A DNA stretch of 7,613 bases from CAZEDU01 sp964511185. Its GTDB lineage: Bacteria; Myxococcota; Myxococcia; Myxococcales; Myxococcaceae. The position numbers and the translations under genes are program-made. The notes below the pieces were generated by a model. It saw only the letters and a program-made list of their open reading frames with translations, had not been told where the DNA came from and did no database searches. The stretch spans positions 1 through 7,613 of the forward strand of contig CAZEDU010000170.1 in the NCBI GenBank assembly GCA_964511185.1, read 5' to 3'. The stretch's first letter is position 1, and every line of letters starts with the position of its first letter. Below, piece by piece: positions 1 through 6,249 of the stretch.

Positions 1-1
1 G

Positions 2-1936
2 CACGGCGTCGAGCCGCACTTCCGAGACGAGCTCGAGCTCGGCGGCACGCTGGTCGCGCTCGCCTACGTGGTGGTCACCTTGGGCGGCTCGCCGGTGTAC
101 CCGCTGCTGTACTTGCTGATGGCCTGCTCGGTGAGCTTCCTGTCGCGGCCGGCCGGGCTCACCTTGATGGGCATCGCGGTGACGTTCGAGGCCGCGCAGA
201 CCTTGCCGCACAACGTCCCGCTCTTCATCGCGCACAGCATCTTCTTGTGTCTGTTCGGCGCGCTGTACCAGGTGGTGCTGTCGGCGCGGCTGGCGGCGGC
301 GCGGCGGGCAGAGGCGGACGCCGTGGCCAAGCGGCTGCGCGAGGTGGAGGAGCGGGCGCGCACGTTCCGGCTGGTCGCGTCGGGGACGCACGACAGCTTC
401 CCCGCGGAGGACGCGCGGGAGAAGTGGCTGCTCGCCTCGGTCAAGGAGATCGAAGGCGCGGTGGGCAGCTCGCTCGAGCTGGCCGAGACCGCGCTGCGCA
501 CGCACACCTGCGGCGTCTTCCTGCTGAGCGCCGACGAGGCCGCGTTCAAGCTCCACGACTGCCGCTCGGCGTCGGACCGCGTGGAGCGGGAGCGGTTCCC
601 GTCGGGCGAGGGAGTCTTGGGCGGCGTGCTCAAGCGCGCGATCCCGATCCGCATGTGCGCCGCCTCGGGCATCAAGGGCGTGACCTACTACGAGCCGGGC
701 GGGCCGAAGATCTGCGCGCTGATCGCCATTCCGCTGGTCGACGCCGGCAACCACGTGCGCGGCGTGCTGGTCGCCGATCGGCAGGGCGCCGAGGCCTTCA
801 CCGATCAAGACGAGCGGCTCCTGCAGATCGTCGGGCAGCAGGTGCTGCGCTCGATGGAGCTCGAGCGGGTGATGAGCGACATGCGCAAGAACCGCGACGA
901 GAAGGACCGGTTCTTCCGCGCGATCGACGAGCTGAACCGCGCCGGAGCGCCGGAGCAGGTGTTCCCGGCGGTGCTCGAGTCCGCCCGGCAGATCGGCGGG
1001 CTGGAGTTCTGCGCGGTCACCCTGGTGAGCGAGGAGGACGGGAAGCGCGTCCACAAGATCGCGCGCATGACCGGCGTCACCGCCGCGGGCCGCGCGCTCG
1101 AGGGCCGCAGCTTCCCGGACAACAACGGCCTGGTCGCCAACGTGGTGCGCTACGGGGCGCCGCTGCCCGGGCGCGACCTGGTGGCGATGGACCGCCAGGT
1201 GATCTTCGACGGCGACACGCAGGTGCGGGGGCTCGCGGCCCTGAAGATCTTCCCGCTGATCGCCGGCGATCGGGTGCTGGGCACGTTGGTGGCCGGCTCG
1301 CGCAAGCGCAACGCGCTGGGCGACGAGGTCGTGCGCATGCTCGAGGTGATCGCCATCTCGGCGGCGCAGGCCGTCTTGCGCGCGCAGCTGTACGAGCAGA
1401 TGTCGACCATGGCGACCACCGACGGGCTCACCGGGCTGTGCAACCACCGCACGTTCCAGGCCCGCGCCGACGAGGCGCTCGCGCAGGCCACGCGCTACGG
1501 CCGCAAGTGCTCGCTCATCCTCACCGACATCGATCACTTCAAGAGCGTCAACGACACGTACGGCCACCCGATCGGCGACCTGGTGCTGAAGGGGGTCGCG
1601 AAGATCCTCAAGGCCAAGGCGCGCGACACCGACATCGTGGCGCGCTACGGCGGAGAGGAGTTCGCGATCGTGATGCCGGAGACCGACGCGAAGGGCGCGC
1701 AAGTGATCGCCGAGCGGATCCGAGAGGCGGTGATGGCCGAGATCTTTCAGACCGAGGTCGGCCCGGTGAAGGTGACGCTCTCCCTCGGCATCGCGACCTG
1801 CCCGGACAACGCCGCGGACAAGCAGGCGCTCATCGACCTCGCCGACCAGTGCCTGTACTACGCCAAACGACACGGCCGGAACCAGGTCGTCACCGTGGCG
1901 CAGCTGCAGGGCAACCGCAAAGCGGCTGGCCAGTAG
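2..1936 (+). CDS. Membrane-bound GAF-GAF-GGDEF diguanylate cyclase (5' partial)
   Basis: Makes c-di-GMP from two GTP at the inner membrane. The frame is open to the left edge, so the true start lies outside; the GTG at 68 sits inside a hydrophobic stretch and is not a credible start. In order: three or four hydrophobic helices (to about nt 290), a charged linker helix (290-400), a first GAF domain (about 430-860), a second GAF domain (about 930-1390), and a GGDEF domain (1400-1900). The cyclase domain opens with TDGLTGLCNHR. It has the metal-binding LTDIDHFK segment, an RDTD inhibitory site (1622-1633) and, five residues later, the GGEEF active site (1649-1663). It should therefore be catalytically active and product-inhibited. 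The GAF ligands are unknown; GAF1 is cysteine-rich. The architecture resembles M. xanthus DmxA as I remember it, but orthology is not shown. It is probably first or internal in an operon with the next two genes. Family call certain; physiological role unknown. Confidence 0.95.
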   Translation, partial: HGVEPHFRDELELGGTLVALAYVVVTLGGSPVYPLLYLLMACSVSFLSRPAGLTLMGIAVTFEAAQTLPHNVPLFIAHSIFLCLFGALYQVVLSARLAAARRAEADAVAKRLREVEERARTFRLVASGTHDSFPAEDAREKWLLASVKEIEGAVGSSLELAETALRTHTCGVFLLSADEAAFKLHDCRSASDRVERERFPSGEGVLGGVLKRAIPIRMCAASGIKGVTYYEPGGPKICALIAIPLVDAGNHVRGVLVADRQGAEAFTDQDERLLQIVGQQVLRSMELERVMSDMRKNRDEKDRFFRAIDELNRAGAPEQVFPAVLESARQIGGLEFCAVTLVSEEDGKRVHKIARMTGVTAAGRALEGRSFPDNNGLVANVVRYGAPLPGRDLVAMDRQVIFDGDTQVRGLAALKIFPLIAGDRVLGTLVAGSRKRNALGDEVVRMLEVIAISAAQAVLRAQLYEQMSTMATTDGLTGLCNHRTFQARADEALAQATRYGRKCSLILTDIDHFKSVNDTYGHPIGDLVLKGVAKILKAKARDTDIVARYGGEEFAIVMPETDAKGAQVIAERIREAVMAEIFQTEVGPVKVTLSLGIATCPDNAADKQALIDLADQCLYYAKRHGRNQVVTVAQLQGNRKAAGQ

Positions 1937-1994
1937 GTGGCCCGACGCCTTTGTCTACGGGGTCGGCCCGTTCGCGGCTATCGTCTCGCGCCCG
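1937..1994 (+). other. Short intergenic spacer between two cyclase genes
   Basis: Fifty-eight bases separate the stop of the first cyclase from the ATG of the second. I see no hairpin followed by a T-run and no recognisable promoter. No good Shine-Dalgarno sequence precedes the ATG at 1995. The spacing and shared orientation fit co-transcription of the two genes. Confidence 0.5.
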
Positions 1995-3269
1995 ATGGGC
2001 ATTCGGGTCCAACTGGCGCTGCTCGTGCCGGCGGTGGTGGCGCTCTCGTTGTTCGGGTTGGCCTTCGCCGCGGCCGAGCGGGCGCGCCACGGCGAGATTC
2101 AGGAGATGAGGGAGCGCAACCAGCGCGTCCTCGAGAGCATCGGCGTGCCGGTCGCCCTCTACATCGCGCAGAACGACATGGCCGGCCTGGACACGCTCGT
2201 GGCGCAGCTGTCGATCGACGCCCACTACCCGGACCTAGCCGAGCTCGCGGTGCTCGACATGGAGGGCCGCGTCATCGCGCACAGCACGCCCGAGCACTTC
2301 AACTCGCTGCCGACCGACCCGTTCAGCGCTCGCGCGATCTCGAGCCCGGGCTCGGTCTGGCAGCTCGATGGCTCGGTGATCTCGATCGCGGTGCCGGCGC
2401 GCTCGGGCATTCGGTGGGGGACGGTGATGGCGCGGTTCTCGCTGCAGCGGGTAGAGCGCGCGATCGCCCGGACGCGCGCGCAGCTCCTGGTCGTCTCGGC
2501 GATGGTCGCGGCGGCGATGGCGCTCCTGCTCGCGTTCGGGCTCGACCGGCTGGTGGTCGGGCCCCTGCGCGAGTTGCAGCGGGTCGCGCGCCAGATGGGG
2601 GAGGGCCAGCTCGACACCCGGGCCCCCAAGCTCACGGGGCGAGAGCTCAACGAGCTCGCCGACTCATTCAACCGCATGGCCGCGGCGCTGAAGGAAGAGC
2701 GCGAGGGGCTCGAGCGGGCGGTGGCCGAGCGCACCCGCGAGCTGTCCGAAGCGAACGAGCGGCTCGAGCGGCTCGCGGTCACCGACGGGCTCACCGGCGT
2801 GTTCAACCACCGGCGCTTTCAGGAGTCGCTCGCGCAGGAGATCTTGCGCGCCAACCGCACCGAGCAGCCGCTGTCGGTGCTGATGCTCGATGTCGATCAC
2901 TTCAAGAAGTTCAACGACAGCTTCGGGCACCCCGCGGGCGACGAGCTGCTGCGCAAGCTCGCGAGCACCATGGCCGCCGAGCTGCGCGCGACCGACCTCT
3001 TGGCCCGCTATGGCGGCGAAGAGTTCGCCGTCCTGCTGCCCGACACCGGCAAGGACATGGCGGCCCAAGCCGCGGAGCGCCTGCGCGTGGCCGTGGAGCA
3101 GAACCTGCGCTCCGATGTCCCCGGTGGGAGCGTGACGATCAGCGCGGGGGTCGCGACCTGGAAGGTGGACGGGACCACCGGTCAAGAGCTGCTGACCGCC
3201 GCCGACCGCGCGCTCTACCAGGCCAAGCACCGCGGGCGGAACCGCGTGGCGATCGCGGAGGCGGCATGA
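1995..3269 (+). CDS. Transmembrane sensor-HAMP-GGDEF diguanylate cyclase
   Basis: A 424-residue inner-membrane c-di-GMP synthase. TM1 spans about residues 6-26. A periplasmic sensor follows (about 28-160); its LDMEGRVIAHS segment looks Cache/PDC-like. TM2 is at about 163-184, a HAMP domain at about 186-235, a coiled-coil signalling helix to about 262, and GGDEF from about 263 to 420. The catalytic domain has TDGLTGVFNHR, MLDVDHFKKFND, the RATD inhibitory site (R331-D334) and GGEEF (340-344), so it should be active and feedback-inhibited. Size and layout resemble the YfiN/TpbB class. The ATG at 1995 sits just before the expected TM1, although the ribosome-binding site is weak. Its TGA overlaps the ATG of the lipoprotein gene (ATGA, 3266-3269), which implies translational coupling and suggests the lipoprotein may be its periplasmic partner. 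The ligand is unknown. Confidence 0.95.
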   Translation: MGIRVQLALLVPAVVALSLFGLAFAAAERARHGEIQEMRERNQRVLESIGVPVALYIAQNDMAGLDTLVAQLSIDAHYPDLAELAVLDMEGRVIAHSTPEHFNSLPTDPFSARAISSPGSVWQLDGSVISIAVPARSGIRWGTVMARFSLQRVERAIARTRAQLLVVSAMVAAAMALLLAFGLDRLVVGPLRELQRVARQMGEGQLDTRAPKLTGRELNELADSFNRMAAALKEEREGLERAVAERTRELSEANERLERLAVTDGLTGVFNHRRFQESLAQEILRANRTEQPLSVLMLDVDHFKKFNDSFGHPAGDELLRKLASTMAAELRATDLLARYGGEEFAVLLPDTGKDMAAQAAERLRVAVEQNLRSDVPGGSVTISAGVATWKVDGTTGQELLTAADRALYQAKHRGRNRVAIAEAA

Positions 3270-4207
3270 GGCGTCGTCTCGCCCTGGCGCTCGCCGCGAT
3301 GGCCGCGTTGGGTTGCGAGAGCACCCCACGCGCGGGCGGCGGACCGGCCGTCCAAGCCGAGGCCCCGCCGGCCCCGGCCCCGCTGAAGGGCTTCACGCCG
3401 CCGCCGGAGTTCAAACGGCTGCGCATCTCGCTGACGCCCCACCTCGACCCGGACCGGCTCAAGGAAGGGCACGTCCCGCTCGCGGGCTATCTGTCGAAGG
3501 CGCTCGGCGTGCCGGTCGAGGTCGACGTGTCGGAGAGCTACGACGCGCTGGGCGCGCAGCTGCGCGGCGGAGAGGTCGATCTCGCCGAGTTCAGCCCGTT
3601 CGCCTACGTCCGCGCGCTGCGGAGCGGCACGCAGGTGGTGCCGCTGGCGAACGTGATCGCCGACGGCTCGGTCACCGCCGCGGGCTACATCGTGGTGCGC
3701 GCCGACAGCCCTTACCGCCGCGTGCACGATCTCAAGGGCAAGCGCTTCGCGTTCGTCGACCCCGCGTCGACCTCTGGGTTCCTGTTCCCGTCGAAGGTCC
3801 TGCTCGATCACGGCGTCGATCCGAAGCGGGACTTCTCGCAGACGGCGTTTCTGGGCAACCACGAGGCGGTGGCGCTGGCGGTGTTCGAGAAGGAGTTCGA
3901 GGGAGGCGCGCTGTACCAGGGCGCGCTGACGGCGCTCCAGCGCTCGCACGGCGTGGACCCGCTCTCGTTTCGCATCATCGCGAAGACGCCGCGCACGCCG
4001 CGGGCCATCTTCTGCGCGCGGCCGGGGCTGCCGCCGCCCGTCATCGAGCGGCTGCGCGAGGTCCTGATGGCGCTCTCGGTGCGGAACGAAGAGGGCCGCG
4101 CGATCCTCCGGCCGCTGCGCATGAACGGGTTCGTGCCGCCCGACGAGTCGCTGTACCAGCGCGTGCGCGAGGTCGACGCGCTGTTCGACGGCGGCGCGTC
4201 GGAGTGA
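3266..4207 (+). CDS. PhnD-like phosphate/phosphite/phosphonate-type substrate-binding lipoprotein
   Basis: A 313-residue exported solute-binding protein. MRRR and a hydrophobic stretch lead to Cys17 in the context ALGC, a slightly off-consensus lipobox, with Glu at +2. No Asp sorting signal is present, so either membrane is possible. A Pro/Ala-rich linker (about 20-48) precedes a two-lobe periplasmic-binding fold. Family hallmarks are the opening LRISLTPHLDP (52-62), the EVDLAEFSPFAYVRAL segment (about 103-118), the DPASTSGFLFPSKVLL segment (165-180), and GNHEAVALAV (198-207) before the second lobe. The C-terminal RPGLPPPVIERLREVL segment (252-267) also fits. The start is fixed by the ATGA overlap with the upstream cyclase. 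No permease or ATPase gene adjoins it, so a sensory role alongside the HAMP-GGDEF protein is at least as likely as transport. Actual ligand specificity cannot be read from the sequence; related proteins bind varied ligands. Confidence 0.9.
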   Translation: MRRRLALALAAMAALGCESTPRAGGGPAVQAEAPPAPAPLKGFTPPPEFKRLRISLTPHLDPDRLKEGHVPLAGYLSKALGVPVEVDVSESYDALGAQLRGGEVDLAEFSPFAYVRALRSGTQVVPLANVIADGSVTAAGYIVVRADSPYRRVHDLKGKRFAFVDPASTSGFLFPSKVLLDHGVDPKRDFSQTAFLGNHEAVALAVFEKEFEGGALYQGALTALQRSHGVDPLSFRIIAKTPRTPRAIFCARPGLPPPVIERLREVLMALSVRNEEGRAILRPLRMNGFVPPDESLYQRVREVDALFDGGASE

Positions 4208-4211
4208 ACGG
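4208..4211. other. Four-base convergent gap without visible terminator
   Basis: The stop codons of the convergent lipoprotein and nucleotidase genes lie four bases apart. The surrounding sequence has only short imperfect GC stems (around 4225-4248) and no T-run on either strand. Termination must occur inside the opposing gene or be factor-dependent. Confidence 0.5.
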
Positions 4212-5918
4212 CTACTCGTGGCTGGAGGCCTTGGGCGGCCCCTCGCTGCCGATCGGCGACAGCTTGCCGGACAGCGCGCCGGCCCGCTCGTGCGGCATCA
4301 GGTCGCGCGGCGAGCGGAAGTACTGCATCGGGGAGTAGTGCAGGAAGTTCGAGACGCGGCTGGTGTAGATGCACGCGTACTGCTCGACCTGCTCCCCGAA
4401 GCGGCTGTTCTCGTTGCCTTCCTTGAAGAGCAGGCCCCAGTAGGGGTTGAAGCCTTCCTCGACGTCCGCCTCGAGGGTGTCGGCGATCTCCGTCGCTTCC
4501 TTCAGGCTCTTGCGCAGCCGGTCGAGCTCGGCCTTGAGCCTGCGGCGCTCTTCCTCGGCTTTCTCTTTGGCTGCGCCGTCGATCTTCTCTCGCTCCAGGC
4601 GGCGCTCGAGCACGTTGAGCTGCGCCTTGCGCTGGCTGACCTCGTCGTCGAGGCGGGCGCGCAACAGCTCGACCTCGGAGAGGCGGGAGATCTCCTCGTG
4701 GCGCGAGTCCGTGTAGTTGATCTCGTCCTCGATCTCCTGAATCACCATGCAGGTGCGCCAGAGCGAGGTCTTCTTCGACTTGAGGATGTCGCCGAAGATG
4801 TGATCGCCGACGTACAGCACGCGCTCGCCTTGGAACCCGGTCATGCGCTCGAAGTCGACCAGGTTTCCGCCTTGGTAGACCTTGGCGCGGTCCAGCTCGG
4901 CGACCTCGCCGATCACGCGGCCTTCCTCGGTGCTGGAGTCGATCTCGAGGAACGGGCGCTGCTCCGAGAAGAAGGCCGGCTTCGACGCGCCGGTGCAGAC
5001 GAAGTCGAAGTAGTTCCGCCAGCTCGGGTACTCGGGCAACACGCCGTCGAGCAGGTAGCCCATCACCGCCTGCGTGTAGTCCCACATCGAGTTGGTGAGG
5101 AGGAACAGCTTCTTCCCGCCTGAGCGGAGCTTGTGCAGCGCGGGGCCGAGCTCGGGATCCTTGAAGATGTACCGGCCGATGTCCTTGCGGATCTCCCGCT
5201 TGAGCGAGTTGTCGCGGTGGACGGTGTCGATCGCCTCGCGGATGTCGTCGTACAGCTTGGCGTAGTCGACGCGCTGGCCTTGCGCCTCGAGCAGCTCGAT
5301 CACGCCGGCGTACATGAACGCCTCCGGCAGCGCGAAGAGCGTGTCGATCCACGCGTAGCTGGGGTTCTTCAAGCGCAGCCGGAAGTGCCGGTACAGCTGG
5401 GTCCACTGCTCATCGGGCAGCGGCTTCCGCCCGTGGTACGCGCGCCCGACGTGACCGAAGCGATCCTGCTTGAACAGGTTCCCGTTCACCTTGTCGACCA
5501 CCACGCCGCGCATCACGAACTGATGGTCGTAGAGCAGCTGGCCGATGATCGGCGGATAGCCGTACTCGGCGATCAGCTTGGCCACCGTCATGTCGAACGC
5601 CAGGTGCTCGATCCGGCGCAGGTGGTAGATGGCCAGCGTGTAGTCCATGTCGAACCCGATGAGCTCGATGTTGCTCATGCGGAGGTTTCGGTTCACGAAC
5701 ACCTGGCGCGCGCGCTGGACCTCGCGCGGCGCGCGGGGCGCGGTGAGCAGGCGAGACAGCTCCGCGTCCTGGAGCAGCGCGCGGCCGCGGCCTTCGGCCA
5801 ACAGCGCGTGTGTGCGATCACGCGACACCGTGCCGGTACCGTGGAGCTGATTGGAATTGCCGACGTCCGTCAGGGGACCAGGCAGGGGCTGCGCGGGGGG
5901 CAATGGAATTCCATTCAT
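4212..5918 (-). CDS. NT5C2-type HAD-IG family 5'-nucleotidase with coiled-coil insertion
   Basis: Cytosolic HAD-superfamily hydrolase expected to dephosphorylate purine nucleoside 5'-monophosphates (IMP/GMP in the eukaryotic homologue). Length is 568 residues from the ATG at 5918. Motifs: VFVNRNLR just before the core; GFDMDYTLAIYH with nucleophile Asp90 and acid/base Asp92; FLLTNSMWDYT with Thr275; SKPAFF with Lys313; and LYVGDHIFGDILKSKK with Asp372 and Asp377. The last motif is nearly identical to human NT5C2. The C-terminal LMPHE (540-544) is also family-typical. Between the HAD core and the C-terminal block lies a long charged heptad-like region (about 408-485), probably coiled coil for oligomerisation. 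The start is uncertain: the first codons (AAT GGA ATT CCA TTG) are unlike the rest and overlap a palindrome and possible promoter. GTG at 5828 (538 aa) is the main alternative; ATG at 5678 would lose the conserved VFVNRN block. It converges on the lipoprotein gene. Family call is firm. Confidence 0.93.
   Translation of the reverse strand: MNGIPLPPAQPLPGPLTDVGNSNQLHGTGTVSRDRTHALLAEGRGRALLQDAELSRLLTAPRAPREVQRARQVFVNRNLRMSNIELIGFDMDYTLAIYHLRRIEHLAFDMTVAKLIAEYGYPPIIGQLLYDHQFVMRGVVVDKVNGNLFKQDRFGHVGRAYHGRKPLPDEQWTQLYRHFRLRLKNPSYAWIDTLFALPEAFMYAGVIELLEAQGQRVDYAKLYDDIREAIDTVHRDNSLKREIRKDIGRYIFKDPELGPALHKLRSGGKKLFLLTNSMWDYTQAVMGYLLDGVLPEYPSWRNYFDFVCTGASKPAFFSEQRPFLEIDSSTEEGRVIGEVAELDRAKVYQGGNLVDFERMTGFQGERVLYVGDHIFGDILKSKKTSLWRTCMVIQEIEDEINYTDSRHEEISRLSEVELLRARLDDEVSQRKAQLNVLERRLEREKIDGAAKEKAEEERRRLKAELDRLRKSLKEATEIADTLEADVEEGFNPYWGLLFKEGNENSRFGEQVEQYACIYTSRVSNFLHYSPMQYFRSPRDLMPHERAGALSGKLSPIGSEGPPKASSHE
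5902..5915. repeat. 14-bp perfect palindrome, possible operator
   Basis: AATGGAATTCCATT equals its own reverse complement and lies in an AT-rich island in otherwise very GC-rich DNA. A related TGGAATT occurs at 5852-5858. The site lies just downstream of the proposed minus-strand -10 element (5914-5919), around the expected transcription start, where a bound dimer could repress. It could also be chance or the first codons of the nucleotidase. No regulator is identified. Confidence 0.4.
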
Positions 5919-5942
5919 AACAATTGCGTGGCACGCTTCCAA
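5914..5942 (-). promoter_or_regulatory. Candidate sigma70-type extended -10 promoter for the nucleotidase
   Basis: On the minus strand TTGGAA (5937-5942) is followed after exactly 17 bp by TATGAA (5914-5919). The bases TGT sit directly upstream of TATGAA, giving an extended -10. Each hexamer matches the E. coli consensus at four of six positions. Transcription would start near 5907, downstream of the ATG at 5918, so this promoter and that start codon cannot both be right. With GTG at 5828 the leader would be about 80 bases. Consensus-based promoter calls are weak in high-GC bacteria. Confidence 0.33.
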
Positions 5943-5949
5943 ATCGCCG

Positions 5950-6249
5950 ATGCGGTCCCGTTCGAAGCCATCGAAGCGTTCGCACGAACGGCTGGAGCTA
6001 CTCGCCCGTCTGGCCGATCTGGAGCTTCGCCTCAAGCTGATGGAAGCCCGCGTGCGCGCGCTGGCGGCCGAGCTGCGCCAAGGCTCTTCGAAGACCGAGC
6101 GCACGGCGGCTCGGCGCAAGGCCCAGCGCCGCCGACCTCGGCCGCGGTGCCCTGGCTGCATCCTCGAGCTGCCGGCCGGCCATCGGGGCCCGACCTGCGT
6201 CTGGTGCGGCTTTCGGCTCGACGCGGTGGGCGGGGCGTTTCGCGCATGA
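5950..6249 (+). CDS. Small coiled-coil / zinc-ribbon protein of unknown function
   Basis: A 99-residue protein that I do not recognise. It has a basic N-terminus (about 1-12) and then a Leu-rich, heptad-like helix (about 13-43, ERLELLARLADLELRLK), a probable coiled coil. A strongly basic Arg/Lys segment (48-66) follows, and then a four-Cys ribbon: Cys67-x2-Cys70, twelve residues, Cys83-x2-Cys86. The spacing fits a structural zinc site. The basic tract beside the ribbon could bind nucleic acid or an acidic partner, but that is inference. ATG at 5950 was chosen because the frame upstream loses the local codon bias and would run into the divergent nucleotidase region; no clear ribosome-binding site precedes it. 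Its TGA (6247-6249) overlaps an ATG at 6246 (ATGA) that is in frame with the kinase-like gene, so the two are probably translationally coupled. No promoter was recognised in the 31 bases upstream. Confidence 0.7.
   Translation: MRSRSKPSKRSHERLELLARLADLELRLKLMEARVRALAAELRQGSSKTERTAARRKAQRRRPRPRCPGCILELPAGHRGPTCVWCGFRLDAVGGAFRA

Noticed and set aside
247..2109. Long plus-strand frame overlapping the first cyclase
   Set aside because: It is an Arg/Gly/Ala-rich out-of-frame reading of a gene with clear GAF and GGDEF domains, typical of high-GC DNA.
1418..2797. An identical 17-base stretch at 1418-1434 and 2781-2797
   Set aside because: Both encode the conserved TDGLTG opening of GGDEF domains. 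Shared protein motif and codon bias explain it; the domains are otherwise clearly divergent.
1937..4207. A 756-residue frame starting right after the first cyclase
   Set aside because: Its first part is an out-of-frame reading of the second cyclase. Only the section from ATG 3266 is real, with its own signal peptide and lipobox.
5929..5946. TGGCACG resembling a sigma54 -24 element upstream of the zinc-ribbon gene
   Set aside because: The -12 position has CAAA in place of TTGC, so the second half of the site is missing.
5851..5949. Extended start of the zinc-ribbon gene at ATG 5851
   Set aside because: The extra residues show no codon bias or recognisable pattern and would overlap the divergent nucleotidase start region almost completely.
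5977..5990. Inverted repeat CGTTCG-CA-CGAACG near the 5' end of the zinc-ribbon gene
   Set aside because: It lies inside the coding sequence, is short and GC-rich, has no T-run, and such repeats arise readily by chance here.
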